From the NCBI GenBank assembly GCA_039180875.1, contig JBCDCY010000010.1:74582-138581 (forward strand): a stretch of 64,000 nt of DNA. The letters are read 5' to 3'. This DNA is from JBCDCY01 sp039180875. GTDB lineage: Bacteria > Pseudomonadota > Alphaproteobacteria > Rhodobacterales > Rhodobacteraceae. This document shows, piece by piece, positions 44,214-53,416 of the stretch (positions are counted from its first letter, which is position 1; every line of letters begins with the position of its first letter). The notes under the pieces are model-generated. The model saw only the letters and a program-made list of their open reading frames with translations, did not search any database and had not been told where the DNA came from. The translations under genes and the position numbers were made by a program.

Positions 44214-45116
44214 TCAGCTACGTTCGCTTTCAGCGATCCAGCCGCGGATCACATCCAGGATGGGGCCGGCGATCCGGGGGGCGGCGTTACCGAGCATTGC
44301 CGGGCCAAGACGGGCGTCTGCGAAGCCGTAAGCATGCACCGCCACGACCTGCGGCAGATGATCCTCGCCCGAAGGTATCCAGACCGGCGCGCCCGATTGT
44401 CCGCCAGCCGTGTCTACGGCGTAGTGCAGGCGTCGCTCACCCACCCGGATGACACGGTTGGCGTCAAAGTACTGGAAACGCCCCATCCCGCGGTCCGCAG
44501 GGTAACCACTGATCCCAACCTCGCGGTCGTTGAGTTCCTCCGCGCCGGGCGAAGCGATCGGTAGCCAGCCGGTGCGCTCGCCCAATGGTTCGGCGAGCTG
44601 CAAGCAGCCGATGTCGTAATCCGGGTCAGCACGTTCGACCCAGCCGCGCAACGAAGCAAGCCGGCGAGTTCGCACTTTGCCGAACGGAAACTCATCGCCG
44701 TTCCGTCCTGGCGCTACCTGGACGCTCTCGGCCCATCCGCCGAAGGCCGAGAGATCATGCACACAATGGCCAGCAGTGATCAGCGTTCGGGGGCCGGCAA
44801 ACCAGCCGGTGCCGGTCAAGACTCTGCCACCGCCAAATAGGCGGAGACTTGCGATCATCCGCCAAGGCGCGAGTTCGGTCTCGAGGATCCTCTCGCGGTC
44901 GTCCTCTTCGATGATGCTCTCGCGAACGCCTCCCCGCCGGAGCGGAGCCGCACTTCGCATCGCGGGGAATGCGCGACCGCAAAGGTAGGCCCGCCCCGCG
45001 TGTGACGGCGCATTGGCGGCGCTGCCGAAGTGGCCCGTCAACTGCGCGACTGCGCCAGTGCTCTCACGCTCTTCACGAGCCGTCATTGGTTTGGATATAG
45101 GTTCGATGTCCGTCAT
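44214..45116 (-). CDS. V8/glutamyl-endopeptidase-like serine protease
   Basis: A 300-residue chymotrypsin-fold protease. The triad is His117 in LITAGHCVHD, Asp168 in DPDYDIGCLQL and Ser241 in TAGGQSGAPVW; GQSGAP is typical of the V8/S1B group, which often cuts after glutamate or other small sets of residues. About 85 N-terminal residues precede the protease domain and could be a propeptide; no signal peptide is visible. The start at 45116 has GGAGGAG seven bases upstream. It is 82 bp downstream of the peroxidase gene. Confidence 0.88.
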   Translation of the reverse strand: MTDIEPISKPMTAREERESTGAVAQLTGHFGSAANAPSHAGRAYLCGRAFPAMRSAAPLRRGGVRESIIEEDDRERILETELAPWRMIASLRLFGGGRVLTGTGWFAGPRTLITAGHCVHDLSAFGGWAESVQVAPGRNGDEFPFGKVRTRRLASLRGWVERADPDYDIGCLQLAEPLGERTGWLPIASPGAEELNDREVGISGYPADRGMGRFQYFDANRVIRVGERRLHYAVDTAGGQSGAPVWIPSGEDHLPQVVAVHAYGFADARLGPAMLGNAAPRIAGPILDVIRGWIAESERS

Positions 45117-45197
45117 CGAGCATCTCCTCCTCAAGCTGGCTTCGTAAACCGCCCCCGGCCGACGGGTGCTGTGGCCGGCGGTTCAACAGTGGGAAAC

Positions 45198-46874
45198 TCA
45201 GATCAACTCTGCGAAGCGGAGCAGATCTGCGAGGACGGCGAGTTCGCCCGTCGGACCGTCAACCGGTTGCCAACGTCCGCTGTCGCTGCCAGGCGCGTTC
45301 CAGTAGGAGCATGGGTCGGTCTGGATTAGGCCGATCAGAGTCTCCGCGACGAGGCGCGCACCGAGCGGGCCGAGACGGAGACCATTCTCCTGCGCCTCCG
45401 CCTCCTTGAGCACGTAGAACCACAGAGGTGTCCGCGAGAGCAGGCCACCGCCAGCGACGATCACGCCGGTGTCTCCGGATGTCAGCACGTCGGAGCCGAG
45501 GGCCGGGAGCTCGACGCCGACTCGTTCCTGAACGCCGGCGATGCAATCTTGAGCCGTCGGTAGGTTCAACCGGTAGCCCCGGCGCAGGTTGCGCCGAGCC
45601 AGAACTCGAAGCACGTCCCCCTGAACCCCGCCTTCGTTAAACATGTCGCCCAGATCAGGAGCCAGCCGGGTGTCGAAGCGCCGCGTGAACCTGTCAGGCG
45701 TCTCGACATTCTCGTCGACGAACCTTGCCCATTCGATGGGCCACTGCGCCGGCAGCCGCGAAGTCGACACGCCGTTCTCAACGGCCATCGGTAACCCGCC
45801 GTTCCCCGTGAACCGGAAAAGGTCCGCGAAGCTCGCGCGTGGCGCGAGTGGCGCCGCGCTCCCTTCCGGTCGGCCGAAGAGACGCGACCAGTCGTAGCTC
45901 GGCCGAACAAGCGTATGTCCGAAGCGAAAGGCGGCCACCGAGAACTCGAGCGGCAAAGGCGCATGGGCGCCATGGGAACCCATCCGCTGAGCAAAGTCAG
46001 AGTAGAGAGGGGCGCCGGTCACCAAAACGTCATGGACGACCGCCTCGCCGCACATTCGGGGAAGGTAGTCGTTCACGACGAGCCACTGGTACGTCCATCG
46101 CACAACAGTCTGTGCCGCCGTGAAGGTCGCTTCTGGACCGCCCTGGTCGCCGATCGTGTCCACGACCTTGTTGTGGAAACGCAGCATCCCGACGTGAAAC
46201 TGAGCCACCGCAAGGTTCTCGTCGTTCCGAGAGTCGCCGATGATGGCGCGTTGCACGCGAAGCGAACCGTCATCACGGACGAACGCCTCGCGCATCGACG
46301 GAGGGAGCGCTCGGATCTCGGCCGGCGTGATCTGCTGATGCGGATCTTGGATCACACGATCCAGACGCAACAGATCCGCCGCCGGATCGGCGGGAAGCGG
46401 TGGCCGGCCGAAGCCCTGATCCTCAAGAGTGCCGAGCCACATCTTTGCCGGTAAAGTGGGATGTCGCAGCATCGCCGCGAACCGTTGGACGTAAGGATCG
46501 GGCAGCGTCCGATCACCATAGAGACTGTCAAGCTCCAATCTTCCAGTGCGCAAGTTGCGCACCGCGGCGGTCACATCGCTCCGATGCGCAGGGATAATCT
46601 CCTCGCCTTCCACGGATGAGAAGTCCGTCTCTCTATCGGTGTTGGCCGTGACGTCATGATCGATGAACTGACCGAAGTAAGTGTAGGCTGCAGGGACGTC
46701 GGAGTTGCCGTCGTCGACATCGGCATGGTCGACCATCGCAGAGGCCAACGCGTCGAGCGCGTCCGTCATCCCGGGCGGCGCGGAAGGTGCATCTGGAAAG
46801 AAGTACCCGAAGGGTCCACCCTCTGTTCCGGTCGGGAGTTCGAGCGGCGCGCCATGGCGCTTGTTGATGAGCAT
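45198..46874 (-). CDS. Animal-type haem peroxidase (peroxidase/cyclooxygenase superfamily)
   Basis: A 558-residue protein. The distal haem residues are in YTYFGQFIDHDVTA (Gln69, Asp72, His73), the catalytic Arg216 and Glu219 in SRNDENLAV, and the proximal His320 in FRFGHTLVRP, each matching the myeloperoxidase-type arrangement. Asp72 and Glu219 are the residues that in mammals form ester bonds to haem. There is no signal peptide, so location is unclear. Members oxidise halides, phenols or lipids with peroxide. It is the first gene of the five-gene minus-strand run and is divergent from the subtilisin-like gene. Confidence 0.92.
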   Translation of the reverse strand: MLINKRHGAPLELPTGTEGGPFGYFFPDAPSAPPGMTDALDALASAMVDHADVDDGNSDVPAAYTYFGQFIDHDVTANTDRETDFSSVEGEEIIPAHRSDVTAAVRNLRTGRLELDSLYGDRTLPDPYVQRFAAMLRHPTLPAKMWLGTLEDQGFGRPPLPADPAADLLRLDRVIQDPHQQITPAEIRALPPSMREAFVRDDGSLRVQRAIIGDSRNDENLAVAQFHVGMLRFHNKVVDTIGDQGGPEATFTAAQTVVRWTYQWLVVNDYLPRMCGEAVVHDVLVTGAPLYSDFAQRMGSHGAHAPLPLEFSVAAFRFGHTLVRPSYDWSRLFGRPEGSAAPLAPRASFADLFRFTGNGGLPMAVENGVSTSRLPAQWPIEWARFVDENVETPDRFTRRFDTRLAPDLGDMFNEGGVQGDVLRVLARRNLRRGYRLNLPTAQDCIAGVQERVGVELPALGSDVLTSGDTGVIVAGGGLLSRTPLWFYVLKEAEAQENGLRLGPLGARLVAETLIGLIQTDPCSYWNAPGSDSGRWQPVDGPTGELAVLADLLRFAELI

Positions 46875-47074
46875 GGGCAGCGTCTCCGTCTATGCGGCCA
46901 CCGAAAGGGCGGGGACGGGGAGACGTTGCAGCAGGTGCGTAAATCACCCGCAAACCCGGTGACAGCGGGCCGTGAGCGGCGCGCAAATTCGTAGCTTTAT
47001 TCTCAAATTTTAGTCGAGTTGGTGATGACAACAGAGTTTGATTGAGCATCGATTTTTTTTGGATGGAGGCCAGA
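46875..47074. promoter_or_regulatory. Divergent promoter region of the peroxidase and subtilisin-like genes
   Basis: The 200-bp gap is AT-rich at about 46985-47060, next to the subtilisin-like gene, while the peroxidase side is GC-rich. It must hold the promoters of both. I see no clear operator palindrome. Confidence 0.4.
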
Positions 47075-49213
47075 ATGCCGCCCTTCGACGCATACTTAGA
47101 TTGGGAGCGTTACTTTCGCGAGCTTTCGGTCGCGGCTCGCAAGGAAGAAACTGAGCATGAGTGGTGGGCACCGGTGCTTGTGCGCCTCACGCCCAAGCCA
47201 GGGCAGAGCTACACGGATCTCGCCCACGAATTGAGAGAGCGTGCCACCGACAAGAACTCGGACGACAACACGCGCCTGCTCATCGATACAGCCGAGGAAG
47301 AAACGCTATCTCTACTAAAGAACATCGAGAAGGACGACCCGGCCTCCGACCTGGGGGAGGTTCGACTGATCCTCTTTCGACCGGAGGACGCAGACGAGCA
47401 CGACCCCGAGGAGCACTTTGTGGAGATCCGTCGCGGTGTCCCTGTGTTGGTCGACGAACCAGGCGTGGCGCGCTTTGTGCCTCCCTCTCGACCACCTGAG
47501 AAAGATAGGGGAGTCGAGGTTTTTCCTGTGATCGGGGTCATCGACGACGGAATTCCTTACTTGCATGGAGCGCTCGGGCGCATAGACGACAGTTGCCCAC
47601 CGCAAAGTAGGGCTCTCGGCGTCTGGCTACAGTCTTTCCGGAACCTTAAGAACAATGGGACGCCCCTCGTAGCCGGCCAAATCCTGAAGCCTTGCGACAT
47701 TGTGCCGGGCGAGTGCGACGAGCGGGCTTCCTATCGCGCCAAGAATAGCGAGCTTTACCTTCGCACCGACACCAAGACCTCCGATCATGCAGCCAGCCAC
47801 GGCGCCCATGTGCTCGAACTCGCATGTCGCGATCTCGCGCGTGACCTGCCCGAGCTGCGCGTGGCGGCCGTGCAACTCCCGCCGGCATCGGTGCTCGACA
47901 CCTCCGGCAAGCGGCTCGACCACAACATTCTGCAGGGTGTGCGCTGGATTATGGCGCGGGCTTTGCGGCGAGAGGGCGCGCAGGCCAATGACCGGGTTCC
48001 ACTGGTGATCAACGTAAGCTTCGGTACGTCGGCAGGGCCCAAGGACGGTACGGGTTTCCTGGAGGAGGCACTTCGTGACGAGATCAGGCGCTATCAAACT
48101 TGGGCCCGGCTGCTGGGCTTCGGCACCTCGCCGATGCGTGTGGTGATGGCCTTTGGCAACGGCTATCGCGAGTCCACGGTGTCTGTCTTCAACGTCGGGC
48201 CGGACGAGCCGGAGACGATCGAGTGGCGGGTGCAACCCGATGACCGCACGGCAAGCTATCTGGAGATCCGTCTGCCAGCTTCCGCCAGCACCCGCCTATC
48301 GGTCAGGTCGCCCGGCGGTGAATGTCTGTCGTACGTGTGCATCGGCGAGAAGCAAGACGTCGACATCAAGATCAAAGATGTCGTGATGGGTCGGCTCTAC
48401 CGCCAGTCGAACGAGGGCTCCGGCAGTCATGCGGTCGCAAGCTATGTCGTGGCGCTGAGGCCGACGCGCTTTCCCGAGGACGAGCTGATGCCGGCCTCCG
48501 TGGGCGCTTGGGAGGTGGAGGTTTGTGCAGACACCCCCGCGCAGGTCATCGCGCAAGTGCAGCGCGACGACACACCGTTCAACTACCGTCCCAACGGCCG
48601 TCAGTCCTACCTCAGCGACCCGCGCGCGGCCGAACTGGACGGTGAGGTTCGCTCTTACATCATGCCCGGTCCAGACGCCCCGATTACCCGCCGCGGGACC
48701 CATAGCGAGCAGATATCGCCATCCCAGCGTCCGCCCGGTGCGCCGCCCCAGGTGGACAGTGATGGCCTCTACGCGGTGGGCGCGGTCTATGCGCGACCGT
48801 GGCGATACGGCTGTCCGCCGATGGCACGATACTCGGCGGCGGGCTCTTCTGACCCCGGATGGACCAACACGGCAGCACCGAGCCTGAGCGCGGCCGGTGA
48901 GGAAAGTCACGGCTACCCCGGGATACTCGGAACCGGCGTCGTGACCGGATCGACCGCGCGCCTGGGTGGCACCAGCGTGGCTGCGCCCCAGGTCGCGCGT
49001 GAGCTGCTGAGGGTTCTTTCGGGCGATATGCCGCCGCTGAACGCCCAGGCGGAGATAACTGCTCTCCTCGAAACCGGCGCCGGACACTGCTCGCCAGAAG
49101 TCTTGGGTGAGGGACTAGCGAAGAGCGTCTTGGCGGACGATAAGCTGCGCCGAGGCCATGGCGCCCTCGCACAGTGGCCTCGGCAAGGTGGCGTGGCACG
49201 AGAGGAGTCGTAA
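47075..49213 (+). CDS. Subtilisin-like serine protease (S8 family)
   Basis: A 712-residue protein. The triad is Asp157/158 in GVIDDGIPYLH, His242 in SHGAHVLELA and Ser634 in GGTSVAAPQVAR; the oxyanion asparagine is probably in MAFGNGY. About 145 residues precede the catalytic domain, and a beta-rich insert of some 230 residues lies between the asparagine and serine motifs. There is no signal peptide. ATG 47075 is preceded five bases earlier by GGAGG; TTG 47042 and ATG 47063 are alternatives. It faces away from the peroxidase operon across a 200-bp shared control region. Confidence 0.9.
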   Translation: MPPFDAYLDWERYFRELSVAARKEETEHEWWAPVLVRLTPKPGQSYTDLAHELRERATDKNSDDNTRLLIDTAEEETLSLLKNIEKDDPASDLGEVRLILFRPEDADEHDPEEHFVEIRRGVPVLVDEPGVARFVPPSRPPEKDRGVEVFPVIGVIDDGIPYLHGALGRIDDSCPPQSRALGVWLQSFRNLKNNGTPLVAGQILKPCDIVPGECDERASYRAKNSELYLRTDTKTSDHAASHGAHVLELACRDLARDLPELRVAAVQLPPASVLDTSGKRLDHNILQGVRWIMARALRREGAQANDRVPLVINVSFGTSAGPKDGTGFLEEALRDEIRRYQTWARLLGFGTSPMRVVMAFGNGYRESTVSVFNVGPDEPETIEWRVQPDDRTASYLEIRLPASASTRLSVRSPGGECLSYVCIGEKQDVDIKIKDVVMGRLYRQSNEGSGSHAVASYVVALRPTRFPEDELMPASVGAWEVEVCADTPAQVIAQVQRDDTPFNYRPNGRQSYLSDPRAAELDGEVRSYIMPGPDAPITRRGTHSEQISPSQRPPGAPPQVDSDGLYAVGAVYARPWRYGCPPMARYSAAGSSDPGWTNTAAPSLSAAGEESHGYPGILGTGVVTGSTARLGGTSVAAPQVARELLRVLSGDMPPLNAQAEITALLETGAGHCSPEVLGEGLAKSVLADDKLRRGHGALAQWPRQGGVAREES

Positions 49214-49306
49214 GGCACGCATCAACCCAAGTGAGACGCCTTGCCGTATGACTACGGCAAGGTGCGTGAGCTCGGCCATGCAAACCGACGGCATTCGACA
49301 GCTACA

Positions 49307-50674
49307 TCACTTGCCGCCGTCGCCGTCCGAAGAATTCGAGCCGATCGTCGGATGCCACTCACGGAGCGCTTCTCTCCAGACGCGGCGCATCAGGGGTGAG
49401 GCGTTCTCGACAGGCATTGGTTCGTCAATCGCCACTGGATCGTCGGCCTTCGCGCTGGTCGATTGATTACCTTCATCGCTCTTTTCAGAGCGTTTCATGG
49501 TTTCATCGATCATCTTCTGGAAATGAGCGAGTGCAAAGTCACCCTCCAAGTTCGAAGCGTACACTCGGACCTTCGGAAGAGAACAGACGCCCTCCAAGTC
49601 CGCATAATATTTGTTCCAATCCGCGTCGCTGACGCGCTCGAGTTCCCTCTGCTTCTGCATCGGGCGCAAGCGGCGTGGCCCAGCCATCGCCCACACAAAG
49701 CAGGCCCCGACCATGATACCGATGATGGCGCCGACCACATTGTCCACGGGGAAGTGCACGCCGGCGACTACCCGGTTCTCGGCAATCCGGTGGGCGATAC
49801 GAAACTCGTGAATCGACGCAAAGTTCGCAAGAACAGTCCTAAGATCCTCTTGCTGGAGCGACGGGGCTTCTTTAGGGGAGCCGTCACTATTGGTGAAGAC
49901 GCCACACCTGTGCATCAGACATCGAAGGACCATCGCGACCGCGAACGCCTCGCAGGCGTGGCCGCTCGGAAACGTGCTGTGGGTTGGGGTCTCGATGATG
50001 GGCATCACACGGCGCGAGTAGTCGATCGGTCGTGGGCAGTAGGCAAGATGCTTCAACGGCATACCGAGCTGTGCCACGGCGCCCTGAACGCCGAGAAGGA
50101 GGGTCAGCGTCCATTTGCTGCGATCAGGGTGGAGCAATCCGTTGAGACCAAAGAACGACAGGATGTCGTAGCGCTGATCGACGATTTCATCGATGCGATC
50201 GCGGCGCAGATCGGCGTAGTCACGCACAAGCATTAGCTGTTCCACGAAGGTGCAGCGATCGGGTGGCGTGATTTTGATCAGGTGCCGGTTCGGCAACCGC
50301 GGACTCGTCGCGACGATGCGAGTCTTTCGCGTCTTGCCCTTCTCGCTGCCCTCGAAACGCCGGCGCCGGTCTGCCTGCAACAACGTTTGTAGATCGTGTG
50401 CTACGATCTGCATGCGATGCTGGGGATCGAGTCTGCGGAAAACATCGAACTCCACGCCCTGTTTGTCGAGCTTCGGCAACTCGATCTTTACGTCGTCGTC
50501 GGGCTTGCCGTCCCAGTAGCCAATCAGCCCGTCCGCCGTTGTCAGGCGGGACCCGAACCCTGCCGCGCCCCCATGGGAGCCATGGGGCGAGTGCGGACTG
50601 TGCGGCGAATGGGGGGAGTGAGGAGAATGGGGCGAGTGAAGAGAATGTGGACTATGCGGACTCGACCGTGCCAT
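49307..50674 (-). CDS. PAP2/vanadium-haloperoxidase-like protein with Ser-Pro-His repeat N-terminus
   Basis: A 455-residue protein. The PAP2 acid-phosphatase/vanadium-haloperoxidase motifs are CPRPIDYS, TFPSGHACEAFAVAM and RIAENRVVAGVHFPVDN, which together hold the phosphate- or vanadate-binding Arg, Ser, Gly and His residues. The soluble character and length fit the vanadium haloperoxidase-like branch better than membrane PAP2 lipid phosphatases, although one hydrophobic segment (VVGAIIGIMVGACFVWAMAG) follows the last motif. Residues about 5-34 are a (Ser-Pro-His) repeat. The ATG at 50674 has AAGGA eight bases upstream; the longer frame to 50947 runs under the divergent regulator. Confidence 0.85.
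   Translation of the reverse strand: MARSSPHSPHSLHSPHSPHSPHSPHSPHSPHGSHGGAAGFGSRLTTADGLIGYWDGKPDDDVKIELPKLDKQGVEFDVFRRLDPQHRMQIVAHDLQTLLQADRRRRFEGSEKGKTRKTRIVATSPRLPNRHLIKITPPDRCTFVEQLMLVRDYADLRRDRIDEIVDQRYDILSFFGLNGLLHPDRSKWTLTLLLGVQGAVAQLGMPLKHLAYCPRPIDYSRRVMPIIETPTHSTFPSGHACEAFAVAMVLRCLMHRCGVFTNSDGSPKEAPSLQQEDLRTVLANFASIHEFRIAHRIAENRVVAGVHFPVDNVVGAIIGIMVGACFVWAMAGPRRLRPMQKQRELERVSDADWNKYYADLEGVCSLPKVRVYASNLEGDFALAHFQKMIDETMKRSEKSDEGNQSTSAKADDPVAIDEPMPVENASPLMRRVWREALREWHPTIGSNSSDGDGGK
50582..50662 (-). repeat. Nine-base repeat encoding Ser-Pro-His
   Basis: Nine tandem copies of a 9-base unit encode SPH (one is SLH) at the start of the PAP2-type protein. Serine is written with AGT, TCT, TCG and TCC, and Pro and His codons also vary, so the amino-acid repeat is kept while the DNA repeat has diverged. 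Confidence 0.85.
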
Positions 50675-50828
50675 TTCAAGGATCCTTGTGTTAGTAATAG
50701 CAACAAGAACCTTAAAGAAGGCGGGGCGGCCCTGGTCAAAAGGTCTAAAGTCGTTCTTCGACGAATTTGCGGCCCGTTCACGCCGAGCAGCGCCACGACG
50801 ATCTGAAAAGCGTTCGGAGAACAGATCA
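50675..50828. promoter_or_regulatory. Divergent promoter region of PAP2-type gene and SARP-like regulator
   Basis: A 154-bp gap between two divergent starts, AT-richer near 50690-50720. The regulator probably acts here and perhaps at the peroxidase promoters. No perfect palindrome was seen. Confidence 0.35.
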
Positions 50829-52463
50829 GTGTCGAACGATCGCGCACATTGGCTGACCTCAGGGCCACTCATAGCCCGAATGATCGGACCATTTTCTCTC
50901 GAGCGACCGGACGGGACTACGGTCACCGTACCCCACGCCAAGAACAAGGCGCTCTTGGTTCTGCTGCTCGCGTCCCCGCGGCGGATGCGGGCCCGCCGAT
51001 GGCTCGAAGCGACGCTCTGGTCGGACCGGGGTCAGAGAGAGGCTAGCCAAAGCCTGCGGACGGCATTGAGTACGCTGCGCCGTGAGCTCGGCGCCTACAA
51101 GGACGCCCTGCAGTCGAACCGCAGCGCCGTGCACCTGGTCGAGGGTTCCATCACCTCCGATCTTGACGACGTGGATCTGAGTGACGCTGACCCGGATTTC
51201 GTCGAGGGTATAGACATCCGAGACGAGGCCTTCGAGGCGTGGCTTACGGCATTTCGCCGTGAACAGGATGCAAGGCGCTCGCCACGGACGGCACCCGTCA
51301 AGCGAGATGACGCGCGCCAGCCGCTGGTCGTCGGCCGCATGGACGTCGGATCATCGCGGATGGAGGAGTACGTTGCAGAGGCGATGCTCGACTTCGTCGA
51401 CCGCAATCTCACCGAGTCTTTGGGCGAGGGCCTGCACCGCGCCGCCGTGCCCGTCCGGATCGATCGCGGCACGATGATCTTGCGCGCCGCGGTGGTCGAA
51501 CAGGGGGAGATGGCCCGCTTGGCTTTGCGGCTCGAAGAGCCAGTCTCACGGAGACGGCTGTGGGATGGCAGGGCAGCTCTCGCCAAGGGCGAGACCGACA
51601 TCTTGCGCCAGAGCGATCTGCTACGTCTTGTCCACAGCGCCACTTCGGCCGTGATCCACACTCTCCCTAGGCTCGATGAGCCAGGATCTCGGACCCATTC
51701 GCATGCGCTTCTCTCGCGCGCGGTGCGCGAGATGTTCACCTTCGACCCTGCCAAGCTCCGGCTTGCCGAAGGGCTGATCACCTCCGCCGAGGGCCAAGAA
51801 CCACGCGCGATCCACCTCGCCTGGCGCGCCCTTCTGTATCAATTCATGCTCGCGGAGCGAAGCGAAGAGGACCTGGACAAGCTCAAGTGTCGCTCATCCG
51901 AGTGTGCGCAAGCCGCTTTGGCGGCCGAACCAGATAATTCCATCATACAGGCCATCTGCAGCGTCGTGCACCAGCTTCTCGACGGAACGACGCGACACGG
52001 CCGGCACTTGGCGCAACGAGCAATCGAGTCCAATCCCAGCAACGTCATTGCACACACCGGTCTCGCAGTGGCACTTGCTCGCGACGGTAGACCTGACGAA
52101 GCAAAGCGCGTCGCGGAGCGCGCCCACGCAATTGCCAGCGGCTCTCCGGCGCTCCACTGGATTGAGATGTTCCACTGTCTTGCCGCGATCTCCTGCGGAC
52201 AGTATCAGGAGGCGACAATGTATGCCGAGAGTGCACTTTCGCGCGCGCCGCAGTTCCGGCCTCCGATGCGGCACCTATACGCGCTTCATCTTCAGGCAGA
52301 GAACTTCGGCCTGGCGCGCAATGTCGCGGCTAAGTTGAGAAGACTTGAACCGGGGTTCTCTCTACGACAGATCCGCGACGATCCCCAGTACCCAGCAAGC
52401 ACGTTGCGCACGTCGCGGTTGATCGAGCTGGATGATGTGCCGCCCTACGAAGGAAGTCGATGA
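50829..52463 (+). CDS. SARP-like transcriptional regulator: winged helix plus BTAD/TPR repeats
   Basis: A 544-residue protein. An OmpR/SARP-type winged helix covers about residues 15-115 (IGPFSLERPDGTTVTVPHAK, NKALLVLLLASPRR, SQSLRTALSTLRRELG). The middle is less clear. TPR-like helices fill about 330-520 (AQAALAAEPDNSIIQAICSV, NPSNVIAHTGLAVALARDGR). Such BTAD/TPR activators are known from actinobacterial antibiotic clusters and occur in proteobacteria too. GTG 50829 is chosen for its GGAGA site eight bases upstream and because ATG 50880 would cut the first beta-strand. It is the only regulator in the protease/peroxidase cluster. Confidence 0.8.
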   Translation: MSNDRAHWLTSGPLIARMIGPFSLERPDGTTVTVPHAKNKALLVLLLASPRRMRARRWLEATLWSDRGQREASQSLRTALSTLRRELGAYKDALQSNRSAVHLVEGSITSDLDDVDLSDADPDFVEGIDIRDEAFEAWLTAFRREQDARRSPRTAPVKRDDARQPLVVGRMDVGSSRMEEYVAEAMLDFVDRNLTESLGEGLHRAAVPVRIDRGTMILRAAVVEQGEMARLALRLEEPVSRRRLWDGRAALAKGETDILRQSDLLRLVHSATSAVIHTLPRLDEPGSRTHSHALLSRAVREMFTFDPAKLRLAEGLITSAEGQEPRAIHLAWRALLYQFMLAERSEEDLDKLKCRSSECAQAALAAEPDNSIIQAICSVVHQLLDGTTRHGRHLAQRAIESNPSNVIAHTGLAVALARDGRPDEAKRVAERAHAIASGSPALHWIEMFHCLAAISCGQYQEATMYAESALSRAPQFRPPMRHLYALHLQAENFGLARNVAAKLRRLEPGFSLRQIRDDPQYPASTLRTSRLIELDDVPPYEGSR

Positions 52464-52574
52464 AGTGTACGTCGGAGTGATCACTGAGTACTGGCGACGC
52501 TCTGCAGTGGGTCGATAAGCGCCCAACGGTCGACGTGTGGCTCGGAAGTGACCTGCTCCCCGGAATGTACGCGC
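52464..52574. other. Short gap between regulator and IS remnants
   Basis: Non-coding. It marks the change from the protease/peroxidase cluster to decayed insertion sequences. No terminator hairpin was recognised. Confidence 0.4.
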
Positions 52575-52706
52575 CTATAAGCTAACCCTGTTGACGTTTT
52601 GGTCAGTTTCTGACCGGGCTGCCAACTCGTTCGGTGTCAGCCCGCTGAGAGTGGTGTGCGGACGGTTGAGATCGTAGTCGATGCGCCATGCCTCTGCTCT
52701 GTCCCC
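52575..52706 (-). pseudogene. C-terminal remnant of an IS3-family transposase (OrfB)
   Basis: On the minus strand the codons read AEAWRIDYDLNRPHTTLSGL, then TPNELAARSETDQNVNRVSL and a TAG stop. This is the standard end of IS3-family OrfB (the RPHSxLG..TPxEFA motif). Nothing upstream in this frame continues the protein, so the rest has been lost at about 52707, where the next element begins. Confidence 0.8.
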
Positions 52707-52775
52707 GCAAATCTGGGCGATCGGTCGCTAGAACTTTCCGCGACCCGAGCCCCTGGCCGGGAGGAGCGGAGAAGC

Positions 52776-53042
52776 ATGAAGGCAAGCAAGTTCACGGACG
52801 CGCAGAAGGCGTTCATCCTGAAGCAGGCTGAGGAAGGCGTGCCGGTTGGCGACATCTGCCGCAAAGCCGGGATCAGCCAGGCGACGCTCTACAGCTGGCG
52901 GAAGAAATACGCGGGCATGACGCCGCCCGAGATACGCCGGCTGAAGGCGCTTGAAGATGAGAATACCCGGCTGAAGAAGATGGTCGCGGACCTCAGCCTC
53001 GACTGGGAAATGCTGCAGGATGTCGTGCGCCGAAAGCTCTAA
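52776..53042 (+). mobile_element. IS3-family OrfA
   Basis: An 88-residue OrfA: a helix-turn-helix of the IS3/IS911 type (KFTDAQKAFILKQAEEGVPV, ICRKAGISQATLYSWRKKYA) and a leucine-zipper-like C-terminus (LKALEDENTRLKKMVADLSL). It is complete, with GGAG upstream of the ATG. The partner orfB directly after it is broken, so the element cannot move by itself. Confidence 0.88.
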
Positions 53043-53361
53043 GGCCTGCCCGGAAGCGGAAGCTGGCGGCGACGGTCCAGGTCGACTGGGGTGTGTCAGA
53101 GCGGCGGGCCTACGCCGTGTTGTTCGTGAACCGCTCGACCTGTCAGTACCGCTAGCGCCGACCCGCTGCCCGGCAGCGGTTTTGCTTGCAAACCGCGAGA
53201 GCGGGCAGCCCGCGCTGGAGGCCCGCATTAAGGAGCTGAGGAGGATCAGAAAACGATCCAGTGGATCGTTCCCAGACGAAGGCGAGACCGGCGTGCGCTA
53301 TGGCACCCGCCGGGTGCACGTGCAGCTCCGCCGCGAGGTCTGGGAGATCAATCACATGGCG
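53043..53361 (+). pseudogene. Broken IS3-family OrfB
   Basis: After orfA the OrfB reading starts RPARKRKLAATVQVDWGVSE, with a stop at about 53154. It resumes in another frame as EARIKELRRIRKRSSGSFPD and GVRYGTRRVHVQLRREVWEI, which is the conserved YG(Y)RRVHxLLRREGWxIN stretch. The DDE catalytic core is missing because homology stops at about 53361, just before the IS110-type element. The gene is a pseudogene by stop codon, frameshift and truncation. Confidence 0.8.
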
Positions 53362-53416
53362 TAATCGAGGGCGGACGGCCGCCGGATACGCTGCGTCGTC
53401 GATCATGGAGGAGACG

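Noticed and set aside
50582..50662. Short repeat array as CRISPR
   Set aside because: The units are 9 bases, have no spacers and lie in frame within a protein gene.
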